64,000 nucleotides of DNA from Varroa destructor (taxonomy: Eukaryota > Arthropoda > Arachnida > Mesostigmata > Varroidae), in assembly GCF_002443255.2 (NCBI RefSeq), contig NW_019211455.1, forward strand, positions 35,369,472 through 35,433,471. Direction: 5' to 3'. The translations under genes were made by a program, and so were the position numbers. The notes under the pieces are model-generated. The model had not been told where the DNA came from. It saw only the letters and a program-made list of their open reading frames with translations, and searched no databases. Below are positions 25,865 to 38,800 of the stretch, piece by piece. Within the stretch, counting starts at the first letter, position 1, and each line of letters starts with the position of its first letter.

Positions 25865-26305
25865 ATTTATCAAATTAAGATATTTGCGCTTTTCTAGAAC
25901 ATTCCACAGGACCCTAGATATTGTGATACAATGCTTTTGAGCCTTAACCTATGTATCATTACTACCCCCATCATTAAACACATAGGATGCTCGCCCAAAG
26001 GTCAGTCTTCATGACCAAATACATATGCTTTTGATGCAAGTTAGCAACCTGCATAAATATATGAATCTATATAATTTAACGTAAACATAAATTACGCACT
26101 CTTTTGTAAATATTCAAGAAAGAACTAGCTTCAAACCAAATTGTAAAATGAAAACTAGTACTTTGAACATTGCTAATTTGTAACACTGGTCTCGCTGTTC
26201 CGACCCAAATAATTTGCTTTCTCATTTAATCGTTTTCCTTAAGTCTAGTCATAAAAATGATTATATATTCGTCGTCACTCTCCATGACCTTCTCCTATTT
26301 CTCAA

Positions 26306-26608
26306 CTAATTTATTGATTGTTTCTCATTAGAAATATTGAGGTTCGAAATTCGCCCGATAAGGTTTTGACACCTCTTCGCCGTTAAAAGCACAGCCACGA
26401 ATTTCATTTGCGAGTGATCGGGAAAGGTGGTGTCTATGGGAGCGATGTCTGGAAAATACAGTAGTTTGAAAGAAACCCCCCACTCAAACGCTTGCAGAGC
26501 GACTTTTACAGTCTTTGTCATATGCGCCGTGGCAGTGTTATGGAGGAAGGCGACTTTACTTCGCCCATCGGGTTTTCTCTGAAGGATAGCTTTGTTCACT
26601 TGACACAT
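26306..26608 (-). pseudogene. Mariner-family transposase remnant, C-terminal part
   Basis: The peptide carries VAFLHNTATAHMTKTVK and then LLYFPDIAPIDTTFPDHSQ. These are the mariner signatures around the second catalytic Asp (usually HDNARPH) and the YSPDLAPSDYHLF box. The catalytic Asp is Asn here and the last catalytic Asp region is altered, so it would be inactive. Upstream parts (26609-26760 on this strand) are interrupted by stops. Terminal repeats were not found. Confidence 0.7.
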
Positions 26609-26760
26609 ATTTCACGGTGTATATGACCCTTTTAATACAACCAAATACAAATGATCGCCTATTTGGTATGGAGATCCAATTTAAATCTGGCCTCATGCGT
26701 TATCGGACCTATTCATTGCTCTCTCTATTTAATGTCAGCATGAAAATACCATTTCTTGTC

Positions 26761-27725
26761 TCGGTGACAATTTTGTGTAGAGGCCTGTCATTGTGATTGC
26801 GTGTGTCCGGGGCTCGGCGACATGTTAGCAGTCAATAAGAAGCTTTTTTTTTTTGCAGCCTTTATTTAGTCCACAGCACACCGAGGCTCCTAATTCTAAT
26901 AAAATTCTTCAGAAATATTCAAGGTACTTCTCAGTGGTCTGATTTTTATATTCTTGGTCATTTAACGAATTGTTTACTACTAGAGGTTCTTATCGATCTC
27001 GAATAGTTGACTGCAATACGGTATTCTTTCCAGACCTAAAATCTCAGCTTTGAACTTTGCAAACCTTTTCTAACAGTCCTTTCATTTATAAAACGCTCAC
27101 TGTACGCGGCGAAATTAGTCCAGGCTAATTCATTGATCTCAGTAAAAGAAGAAATAAGGTAAGTGTAGAAAATGCGTTTTTTTTTCATTTCGTTCTTTTC
27201 GTTTAGAACATCCATCTCTAAAACTTGTACTCGACACAAAATTTCGTTACACAGCAAAATTACAATGAACTTACAGAGGAGAGGAAAATCTTCGAACTGT
27301 GTATAAAAATAAACAAACAGTTTGGTACGGACAAAAACAAAGTTATCACAATCAAATCAACTTTAAATACAAGGTATTACTAAAGATATTTACAAGCCTT
27401 CAATTAAAATTAGTTAAATGTTTCATTATAGAACGAGCATTTCTTGCGTGTAACAATCAAAGGCTAGTGCATATTATTCATGATAAAGAAAGCTATCGGC
27501 TCTACTGTCGACGTTTTGAAAGAACAAGTAGATTAGAGATAATTAATCTTTGTATACCAACCGCTGTTCGAAACACAAAAAAATTATTCAAGTTCAAGTC
27601 GTCTTTGTATATATTTTGATATATTTATTCCGAAAGATTTGGAACAAATCTGGGAGTCTGAGCTTTACGACTTCCAGGTAATGTTAAGTAAAACACGAGA
27701 GCTTATTTTTAAGTTACTTCATTTT
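26761..27725. other. Intergenic, no gene recognised
   Basis: AT-rich spacer between the mariner remnant and the 3' end of the mL40 gene. The open frames at 27036-27257 and 27299-27619 have no recognisable domain. Confidence 0.5.
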
Positions 27726-27731
27726 TTTATT
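27726..27731 (-). terminator. Candidate poly(A) signal of the mL40 gene
   Basis: AATAAA on the - strand, about 220 bases after the stop codon at 27951. Confidence 0.4.
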
Positions 27732-27950
27732 CTAAAAACATGAACTGTCGAATGAAGAACAAGAATATTACTGTATAAAGCTGCCAACAAAGCGGTCGAA
27801 GTATTTTGGTCAAAGTAGGTAAATCAATTCTACGTGATCCCCTTGTTGTAACGGTAACGTTTATGCTAATTAAACGATTTCTTGGTTGTATTAGATGCGG
27901 CCTTTACTGCCATTTGCTGGGTTCTCTAACTTAGTCTGCGCCAAGCATAC

Positions 27951-30900
27951 TTAAGGCCTCCATTTTTTTGATACGTCGATGTACTTCCCATCCGGTACGT
28001 CGTAATTCTTGATAGCTGGCGTCTCGGTGAGGACTAAGAACTTTACTGGCAACAACTGCTCATCAGGCTGGACAGCCGCCTGATATAGTGTGGGGCTAGC
28101 AAATCGAAGTTCCTCTAATGCTTTACATTGACACTCAACCATTGCTTGTATAATCTGTAGGTCACAAAAACACCAGAGTATCTCCTACTTGTATTATTGC
28201 AAGTAATAGATCGCTCCAATTATTCGGATTGTAGTTTAAAACATTCACTCGATTCTTAATATCAAAATAAGTCACATTTATCTATTTATTACATTTATTT
28301 ATTTTATTTCTGTATTCTAATCAGTACTAAATCATTTCATTTATCCAAATTAATTAAGAAGCTTAAATCAATAGAATCTTTTTGGCTCTCGGCAAGCGTA
28401 ATTTAAGCTACTAAAAGATAGCATCCTTCCTAGCAACTACCAACATATTTTAAGTAACTTAAGTACCCCAGTGCCTCTCGAAGTTTTTTCTTGAGTTTTT
28501 CTTGAAGGTATGCGTCTTTCAATTTGGCCTTTTGAGCCCCAGAGTCAGCTGGTACCGTTATCCCTATCTCGTTCTCGTAGGAATACTAATTAGTTTGTTA
28601 GCTCAAATTAAATTGCATTGAATTATATAACACATTTATATATAATGTTACAAGGATCTTAATCGAATTGATGCAATGTCTATTTAACAGTCTAGTTTTC
28701 TAGCTGTAGGTTGGTACACCTGAGATACTGACTGACTTTTGTGTTAAACAAGAGCAGGATTAGTTACGACCTACGCGATCGTAGTTCCTAGGCAGTACCC
28801 TTAACGGCTAATACGCAGCTCTGTATATAAAAGTGTAAAACTGAATTGCGGGATGACAAACATTTCGCGACAAAATTGTGACCCTCACAATTTCGGAGCG
28901 ATGTAGATTTGAGATTTAAATCAGGATAATTTGCGACCTATAGTGTACAGGATGAAGATGTTTATCATGCCAACGTGCAATAAGTAAAACGGTCTAGATA
29001 AAGTTGACGAAATGAGTCAAAATGTTCAGCATATGTCTTTTTATGATTTGATTCAACGCAGGCGTTTCTGCGGCCAGCCATTGCTGCCAAGCACGTAGTC
29101 AAAAAGGCGAGCCAAGAAGCGCGCATTCTCTGTTTCAAAAAAACCTATGTATGAAAGAAAGTTTATTCCAAATTATGAACTCTGATTTCTTGATTAAAAA
29201 AACCTAGTCCTTGAAATCATTGAAATTAACAAGCGTATCTTCTGATGCCAGCATACCCGCATTATTTGTCAAGGTGATCAGCGATAGCCCAAAGCTAGTC
29301 TTAATATCTCAGGAGCGTTTAATCTGAGGTATATGTCGATAGCGCTGTCGCTGTGAATGAAATATTTATCCGATTTCACAGTTTATTAAGTTATTAAGTT
29401 TTCGAGCGCATATACATTTTTGCTCAGTAAAGTTAATAAAACGTATGTAAAAGCAACTTCTAATGAATGGCAATTCTAGAACGTCATTACTAAATGGGCA
29501 GATAATTGACTATGAAATAAGAGACTTCTTTATGATGCGGGAGATATTCCCAGCATGCAAAACAATATTTACATATGGGAAGATGCAGAATGTATCATTG
29601 ATGCACACTGAGAAGAGCTTACACATATCTATAGGCTGATCAAGGTACCTCGATATCCACGCATCGCTTACAGCTAGACATAATAGAAATAGCAGAAATA
29701 GAGAGAAATAGGAGAGACACACGAAATATCAGATAAAACTCATGCAATTTTTTGGACAATGAGATAATAATTTTATCAAAAACCTTATGATTAGAGCAAC
29801 TGAAAGGTGCTTTTGTTGGTTGCTTTATGTAGCCATACTCTAATATTCGTTTTTTAGTAACACGTGAGAAAGCGTGGTAAGCTTTTCATCGGACGGTTCC
29901 ATTGGTTTTCGGCAATAAATCAAATATTATTTTTCTATGTACTTTTGGTAAAGGTAATCCAAAATTAATGGAACCGATTGAACGCCCAACGCGCGAATGT
30001 GTAGATAAAAAGTCTACTGAAAGTGTTGTAGTATATTTTAATATATGCATGCACGATACGACAATAGCGTTTGCTGTGAACCTGGTTTATATAAGCTTTC
30101 GTTCGTACGTTTCCATTTCGACAGTAACTGCAATTTATATCGGAGAAGTGGATACTAATTGAGTATTATTTGTAGGGCAATAATCATATTATTCAAATAT
30201 GCCTTCTCGCTCAATGCATGTGTACTTCATTTGATTCTCTGGTGTCAGCCGCTCCAATCCATATTTTCAATATTGTTTACGAAATGTATATGTAAGGCCC
30301 ATGGCCTATGGAACATTTTTGAGCTTCAGTAATATACTCTAACAAGAATGTCTATCATTTAAGCATATAGAAGTTTTCGTGTAAATAAAGATGAAAAGTT
30401 GTTAAATTTATAGAATCAAATAAACTGTTTGCCAGTCGGGTCATAAAAATAACAATTAAAAAAATTCTGCCAAAACGAACAACTTAACTAATTACCAGTT
30501 ATTTACAATGTTTAGAAAGATACGCGATCTTTTGAGAGATTAACGGATATATTTCATATTCTTTGTTCTATAAATATATACTGGGATGGTTATGTTAACC
30601 TTGGACCAACCAAAAATGGAAGAGAAGCAATGAGGAAAAATGTATTTCAAAAGTCGTTAGTCTTTGTTGTCTGTCCGACAGGCCACTCAAAATATTAAGA
30701 AACGTTTGACGATAAGGATAAATTTCTATTAGTCTCACGTTAAATCTCATTGTAGGGTTTTTAGGTTACATATTTATTTAAGATGCTGACTATATATCAC
30801 TTAAAAAAAATAATAAGAACTTACGCTTCTCTCACCTTAGCCTCTTCGCGGTATTGTAGAGATCTAATATTACCCCATGCTCGCATCAAATCCTCCCTAA

Positions 30901-32024
30901 AAGATATGACATTATCTGTGATCGGCTCGCTATTTCGTTTACGGAGACCTAATTCCTTTTGGAGTCGTGGCGAAACTTCCATTTCATCTATTGGTTTCAA
31001 TTTTTTTCCATGTCTTTTCAGCAGTCTGGAATATAAATAGGATATAGTTAATTTTTCATTAAAAATCAGAAAGCTCATGCCTCAGTAAGAGCTTTCAAGA
31101 CCATAATCTGCTTTCTCAGGGTTTAATGTCCGCAGCCAGTTTCGTGAGCAGCTTAAACAATTATTTTTTTGAATTAAATCTATTGTGTCTGAATGATTAT
31201 ACAAAAACGTATAAAAAATCGTTAATAAATTCTGTACATTCTCTAACAGATCAAGCTAAGAGTTATAGCAATAACTTTATTAAAAAGTTCCTATATAAGA
31301 TGTGGGAGTTTCAACCAATATTGCTTTAGTTCCAAGCCCCAGCACGACACTTATTTAGCTAGGTGTCACCTGTATTTAAACTAAAATATATATAAACTAA
31401 GGTTAATACTAAGTAATCTTTGTAAGCCTTTGATACCAACCCATTAAACTGTAATTTGAAAATAGTTTTTGAAAAGTTTGATACACATAAGAAACAGGCA
31501 ACGTAATTAAAGAAAAGGACATAAGAAAGTTACCTGGTTGCCGAAAACATTCTGACACATGCAGAGTGCAACCAATAGGAGTAAAGATATCAGAAATTCT
31601 CGGGAGTTCAGAAAAGTTTTGCGTTTGGTTTCAGTGAGAATTGGAACGCGAACTACGAAGTTTTTGTTAAAAAAAGTCCCCTTAGAGATTGATAGAAGAA
31701 ATATAGTTCAATATATATTAAGTATTATGTTAACATGCATTCAAAGATGTAATTAATAAATGAATGAATACAAAGTATGCACAATCGAAACTGTACGTAA
31801 ATATCTCACCTAATGCCTTTTTCAATTTTCCTAATTTTCCTTTGTTCGCGCATCCTCAAGATCTGAGGATCTATCCTTTTTTTCTTCCTAAGGGGCTCCG
31901 CACACAGAACTGGTGTAATATGCAAGTTCCGTATACTACTGTAAACTGAAGAAAGGATCGACAAGCTACTTGCCCGGAATAACGTTTCGATGCCACTGTA
32001 AGTTCGAAGTAAGTTCGAGAGCAT
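27951..32024 (-). CDS. mRpL40: Mitochondrial ribosomal protein L40 (mL40)
   Basis: A protein of the large subunit of the mitochondrial ribosome. Exons on the - strand are 32024-31810 (215 nt), 31025-30836 (190 nt) and 28154-27951 (204 nt). Introns of 784 and 2681 bases are GT-AG. The product is 202 aa; human MRPL40 is 206. The N-terminus (about 40 residues, rich in Ser, Leu and Arg) looks like a mitochondrial targeting peptide. It is followed by the family hallmark AEPLRKKKRIDPQ, matching SEPLRKKKKVDP in human. The last exon reads ALEELRFASPTLYQAA against ALEELQLESPKLHAEA. The exon 2 donor was chosen at GCTAAG|GTGAGA because only it restores the conserved KIIQAMVE join in phase. A better-looking GTAAGT ten bases on would shift the frame. 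Confidence 0.93.
28155..30835 (-). other. Intron 2 of the mL40 gene
   Basis: 2681 bases of AT-rich intron. The open frames inside (29510-29722 on the - strand, 29902-30162 on the + strand) show no domain and no paired splice sites. Confidence 0.85.
31026..31809 (-). other. Intron 1 of the mL40 gene
   Basis: 784-base intron between the targeting-peptide exon and the middle exon, with nothing recognised inside. Confidence 0.85.
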
Positions 32025-32097
32025 TTTTTTAATGCAACCTTACGGTATTACAAAATAGAAATGTAATGCTCTTAAAACCGGCTGCGTGACAATAAAT

Positions 32098-32109
32098 GTC
32101 GCCATCTTG
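32098..32109 (-). promoter_or_regulatory. TISU/YY1-like element upstream of the mL40 gene
   Basis: CAAGATGGCGAC on the - strand, about 75 bases before the mL40 ATG, matches 11 of 12 positions of the TISU consensus SAASATGGCGGC, which overlaps the YY1 site. If transcribed, its ATG opens a 17-codon upstream ORF that stops before the main start. Confidence 0.5.
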
Positions 32110-35100
32110 GATTTGATGGCGAAAGGGAAAAAGCAAATGTAAATATCAGCCGAGCGGTCCTATAAAAAACATAGCAGCTGTATTATCATTATTATTACTT
32201 CTATTATCAGTTGTCCTGTTGTTCGCATCGGGATTTTACTTAATTTTACATTAAAAAAAAAGTAGTGAATGTTGTTTTTACACGTTCTAAAAAAATTCTG
32301 CCAGCATCAGAGAAAATGATCACTTGAAGAAGTAAAGCAAGGACTACATTTCGGCAAGTTACTAAAAATGCAAGAAGCCGGGTGTTGTCGTAATCAAGTA
32401 TCACTCCTCTCCTATTGATCATAGCTGTCTTTTTTGCTGATGCTTTACTTCAAATAGCTGAGCTGTTCATAGTACATAATTGAGCTATTGTTTTTGTTGT
32501 TTGAAGGAAACTTACAGAAAAGCACTCCTCTGCAGTTCCAATAAATGCATAGCATAACATTTTTTTCCATAAGGTCTGGCTTTAGCTTTCGTGTGAAGGG
32601 CATTACTTTCCTCTAATTATAATCTGACTAAAAAGTGATGTTATTGTAAATTATCCACGTTTCATCATCCATAGTTTGTAGCATCTCATTTCGTTAGGAA
32701 ACCTAGCATCTTAGCGATCTCGAATATATTGTTTCTGATATTCCCAGAATTGTTCATAAGGGCAGATTTTTATTAAATGTTGTTATAAAACAGCCGTTGC
32801 GATTTATTTGAGGAAGGCGAATATATTTTACTGAGTTAAATTATCCGTAACTCTTTTCGCGAGAAAAGGGTTTTGCATGTTCAGTCTTAGAATACCCTCG
32901 GTTTTTTAGTTGGTGATTAGTCAAATCATGGAAAAGCCACATGTCTGCTTGACCGACGTGATTGTTGTTGAACGGTCGATTTAGATGCTCATTAATTTTC
33001 TGGAATCTAACAAAGGCTCATGCGATAGTTCTGATTGAGCACAGTAAGAATTCCACAATCTAGTAAGAGAATCGATATACACATGGCCTATTTTCGGTGC
33101 TCAAGTTATTACTTCAAAAACGAGAACCACATCTTGACCGCTAGTCAGCCGAAAGATTGGGTTTATGTGGTCCATAAATTTCCTCAAGGACTTGGGTTTG
33201 TTCTCACCTCATCCAATTTTATTTATGCTGCAAAAACTAATCATAAATGAACTATGAACTTAAGGACAATCAATAATATTTCAGAAAATTGTTGAAAACT
33301 TTTTATTGTTACTAAAAAGATGGAAACATGATTTAGTTAGGGCATTTATTTGTCAAACACGCAGTTTTTCGGAGCGGTTTCCTGAAACAGGATATATACA
33401 TTAGTAGTGACCATGTTTTATAAATATATAGTATAAGCAATCAACCGCGGCGTCCAACTTTTCCTGGTGCGTCATGTGACGTATTAACCAATCCGGAATG
33501 ACAAGCTCTCTAGAAACTAGTAGTTGTGAACATCAGTAGCCAAAGAGCTAGTTGCATATTAAGTACGAATAATGCTATTAAAACTGTTACAAATATGCGC
33601 TGATAACACTTAAATAATACTTGCTTGCTGTTGTTCAATGACGTTCTTATAGGCTTTAATCTACTCTCTTACCTGTCGATCAAGTCATTTATACCTTGAT
33701 GTATAGCAAATGTGACTTAGGTTTCTAGCCATGATACAACTGTACACATAGTAGTATAATTTTAACCACAAAACGCCTGGTTTGTGACGGTATACTATGT
33801 GAGCCTTCTCATGAGTTCTAGAATTACCTATACAAGCCACCTTACACACTGAATTCTTATTTTTTACCCTTATTTTATTATTTTACTAATTTTTGAGCAT
33901 ATAATTGTTTATAACTGCTATACATATTATTCTTTACATAGCAGTCAATCATCGTTTGTCTGCTTACCTCCTGTCTTCGCCCTCTTATACCACTACCACT
34001 CACTTAGAATTCTTAACTTACTAGTTTTACTAGTCTCGCTCGTTATTTCAGTTAACATCATTAACCTAATATATTTCAATTACTGTTATGCGTCAAAATA
34101 AAATTGTTTTCTTATTGTGGCATTAAAAGATGCCTATGCAACACTGATTCGTACAGTGAAGGTTATATCACGTATAGACCAGTATTCTATTCGTTTAGGG
34201 CACGAAGTAATTACAGTGGGTAACTGCAGGAGACTCTACAGAGATGGTTAAGAGGCTGCAGGGGATTCCCGAAACAACTATCTATAGTTATACAGTAGTC
34301 TCGTATACATGTTAAGATTATCCGCATTCATCGCACCTAGTAGTCAGAAATGAATGCTATATATATAGGCAAACGAAGATATATGATGAAGTATGAGATA
34401 CCGTGCCATCCCAAGTTCAGAATAAATATTTAAAATAAAAACTTTATTCATATTAATTCTATGTCTGAGATAACTCAAGCTACTCGGAAATTTTTAAGTA
34501 TTCGTATGCATGTTGATTTGTTCGTATTGCACCTGTATCTGGAGAGCAGCATAGCAAATCTCTTGCCCTCAGTATACTGCAATAGTTTTTATTTTTCTGA
34601 TAATTTTTCAGAGCGAAAATAAAGATGGAAGTAATTCGACAGTACGGCAACTAGTTAATGGATCAGTGTTGCAAATCTTGCCGCAGTAATCGTATTAATT
34701 AATAAATTAACACTACATGTAAATTTAATAACGTTCAATCAGAAGGGTGAATATCGTTGTGAGACTATTAATTGGCATTAAAATTATATGCGTTTTGATT
34801 GAAAAATTCCACATTTAGTTAAAGCTTTACTGATGATGTCTTCGAAAACGCAATATAGTGCAGTCATACACTGTTTAGCTGCTACAGCACTCTGTCTGTG
34901 GTTTTGCGAGATATCACAAAAGGCGGTAGATATATTTTTGCTCTCACAACAATCGATCTATAAATTCCCTATTGTAAGCCCAATAATTTCTTAAAATAAA
35001 ATACTTGCGCCCTCTTCTTGAAACTACTGGATAATCTTAAAGATATACCAGGGTATCTTACTTGCCTTACGTGTCTTGGTAAAAATACTTGGTGTCTTAC

Positions 35101-38100
35101 CTGCTTACAATCTACCTTCGTTGACATATACTATTTTAACTATACTTAAGAAACCAGCGTCCCGAAATCTAGGGGTTTGCAACATCAACCTCTCAATACA
35201 GTCGAGAGTGCTTATTTGCAAAAATCTGCTGCACGCACTAAAATATATTTAAAAATCAAGCATGATTTAGAAGGGCTGAATTAGAAGTCATTGCAGCATC
35301 CAATGTTTGAATTGACTAAAGAAAATGCACCGTTTATAGTACATTGCAACGCTGTCAAACTATCCAAGAGACAAAACATGGAAACCTTACTGCTGTAAAG
35401 CTATTTCGTGTTTTGTTCAGGTATCTGCAAGTTTATCCTGTCGAGGTTTATAATGGTAGGCTTGCAGTTATTCTACACATACGTCCATAGTTAATCATTC
35501 CCACACTCGGCATGATTCACACCTCAACTTACAAAGACATTCTTTTGAGTAATGATGCAAAATGCTTTTTTATTCAGATATACTCTGACAATGAGATGAG
35601 TCATGGCCAAAAAATCAATCTCGAAATTCTGTGCCTCCAAATTATGTCAATGTCCACGATGTTATGCTCTCTTAATGATTACATTTTATCCCCATTGTAT
35701 GCGATTTACAGGGTCAATAGTCGAAGTAGCTGATTCTGCATAAGCCATTCGTAGTGTGTAGGATTCCGAGTATCGTGAAGGCTCTTGGTAACCAACATCT
35801 ACCTAGTTTACCATCATCATTATATGAAGTAAGCTCATAACGACATCGAACATTAGGCCCGTAACCGGGTGATAGTGGCTGAACGGAAACCATAACTCAT
35901 AGCTAACGACCGTGAGGTAATAGACGGGAGGATACGTGAAAATATAGTCAAATAGAGAAACTTATGATTCAATGGGTGATTTTGCAACAAACATTAATAT
36001 AGCACAATGTTGTCCCCCTTTGAAATAATTTGGCCGGAGGTTGGTCACATATGGTCTGGTTTTGGCTGAGTCTGATCAGAGACAAACTGGACTCGCAGAG
36101 CTTAAGACGGAGATTCAATATTGGCAAATAGTGCATAGGCACAGGAGTGCTTGGCTTATGATCCTTCAGACTTCGCATCATATCAAGTACTTCTTCTAAC
36201 TCTAATGGCAGCTAGCCGTCTAGAATACCCTACCGCTCTTGAACATGTCTTACGCTTTGCTAACCAGAAACACTTATTGAAAAAAGAATCATTCTAATTA
36301 ACATGAGACATTTTCGTTATATGGAAATGGTTCAGCCTATATAAAAAGATTACATGAACCTAACGGAAGATCGTCAATATAATGTCACTTTATGAACATA
36401 CTAATTTTCTTCTCAATTGTCTTTACCACACAAGGTTTATCCGACAGAGTCCTACAGAGTTGATGATACTTGTCGCTTCTCAGGTTTCTGTAAACTTGTT
36501 AGGACCGAAAGCTCTTTGTAAGGCATTATTATAGGGGTCATAACGTAGTAGATATAAATTCACCAGAAATTTTTCCAATTTTATTATTGCCGTTACTCGT
36601 CTTTCAGGAAGCGCTGGGTCATTATTCTACGACCCCGTTAGTTTCATTCGGCGCATAACTAAATATCCGAAATAGCGTTCATCTGCTAAGTTGCATTTAC
36701 TGCATCTCCATTCGATTCAGTTACACTTCTTGTTCTAATTTAATTATATGTGCATGTATGTACACTCAATAATAATACATACGCCTCCTTTATATGCATC
36801 TGTATGTGTATGAAATGTTTTATTTAATATCTTCATGATCATCTTAAATAGTCCCGTAAGCGTTGGGCTTCACCTACTGGTATATCGCTTGTACTATTCT
36901 GTTAGCTAGATAACCTCTATTTTAATATTATTATTAATAGTCAAAATTGGTGAGCAGCTTGTGTATATACACATATATATATATACATATATACATATAT
37001 ATATATACATATATATACATATATATATACACATATTTACATATAAATATATATGTATATATGTTACACGTCTGTTTTGTTAGAGATAGGCAACCACAGC
37101 TTCTCCAATTAACTTTTTATTTTCAACGTTCTCGTATCTCTAAACAAAAGTTTTACTAATCAGTATTCCTGACAAAGGTTTCTACTCGAAAAAAACTGAT
37201 TAAAGAATATTTTAACTTCTCTTTTCATCCTATTTAAAACCGATTTTGCGCAATATAACATATCCCACTAAAGATTAATCATGTTGCCGTGTATTGATAT
37301 GCTATCTCATAGTCGTGGTCGCCAATTGTTTTCGCCCTCAAATTGTCTTTTCTTAGAACGTGAGTTTTTCGCAATCTAGCGCAATACTCTATACAGCTTT
37401 TTCAGTCATAATTACTTTTCATTAGGCGTTCATACGAACGAGCAAAGGAAATAACGAATTATAATTATGAGTTGCAGAATTACAGTTTTTAACAAGGGTC
37501 TCCTTGAACAACGGAAGACCAACATACTTTAGGTAAATACATTTTGCAGACATTATGCTTATATGCTATAAAACCTTTTATGCTTAATAGTTTGTCTTTA
37601 CGGTAAAGGTTGAACTCAAAAACATTTTCTATGCCACTTCACAATTTTCTGAGAGTAAATCAATTTTTTTCACACATACTTTCTGTATCATGTTTACGTG
37701 ATTTTTAGGACAAATCGGGTCAATATGTTTATCCTCAATCATTTATATCTATCCTCAATCATTTAAGCAAGTACACAAGTAAGACCCGTTCAGTAATAGA
37801 GCTATAATCAATACAAACGAATAATTTACATTGTCATTTCGCCAAACTCATTGCTTTAAGTAGCCTACGCATAATGACGGACTGCTACGATATTGCTTAG
37901 TAGCTCCTCGACCAACCCAGACCTCATAGCCACTTTGAAAGGAGCAATATTTGACAACAATTGAATGATGAGAAAGGTCTTGAGTAAAATTAGTGAGGTA
38001 GAAAAAATTCATATGTCTCGAAAAACCTGACCCGCTTGACCCTTGTAAAAGGCCCTATACTACCTAAAAACCACATCAGCCAATTGGTCCATTCATAACT

Positions 38101-38561
38101 TCGTGTATGTAGAGTAGTCCCATTCGCTCGGTGCTCTTCTAGACACAAATGAGTCAATCAATACTATTACTAATTAGCCACCACAACTTCCAAATTACCA
38201 ACCCAAACACTACTCGATTCAGACGTTTCACTCAACATGCAATCACTCATACAGTTACTGGTGTTGTTGACGAGCATCGACTTTTCCAAGCTGACAGTTC
38301 AATACTGCACAGGGCAGGTGTTCTGAAGCTAAAAATGTAAGTTTTTTTTAACATGTCACATGTGTGGATGAAGCCCAAAGTGGTACAATTATGTGTGCAA
38401 AAGAGGCTGAAAACGATACATCTGCAAAACAAGTCATCTGTTGCTACTTCATCACATTTTAAATTTCACTTCATTATTATCATTTGATTTGACGGGTGTC
38501 TCGTTGAGTTTACATCGACACAATTCAGGATATACATTGCCTCTAACATATAACGATTTTT
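32110..38561. other. Intergenic, no gene recognised
   Basis: About 6.4 kb of AT-rich DNA. The open frames at 33035-33250, 35512-35733, 35969-36181 and 38149-38340 have no recognisable motif. An alternating AT/ACAT tract covers 36961-37062, and the short sequence ATCCTCAATCATTTA occurs twice at about 37732-37766. Confidence 0.55.
36961..37062. repeat. (AT)n/(ACATAT)n tract
   Basis: About 100 bases of AT alternation with regular AC interruptions. The open frame here (36947-37159) comes from the repeat. Confidence 0.95.
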
Positions 38562-38567
38562 TTTATT
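38562..38567 (-). terminator. Candidate poly(A) signal of CARM1
   Basis: AATAAA on the - strand about 235 bases after the CARM1 stop codon. Confidence 0.45.
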
Positions 38568-38800
38568 CGGCCGCCAACAACTACTTAGAGTGTTAGCTGC
38601 AAACTTTCGTTAAACGCAGGGCATTGCAAAATAAAATTTCAGATTAGCTTCAATGTCAACTTTTCGTCTTGGAAAGAAATTAGCCAGCGATGTTTTCTTT
38701 AACATACTCGTTAAAGAAACATACTTATAGACTTCCGTGACTGCGGTAACGTCTGAATGTTGTTTTTTTTGGGAATTCCACACTGCACAACTTATTATTG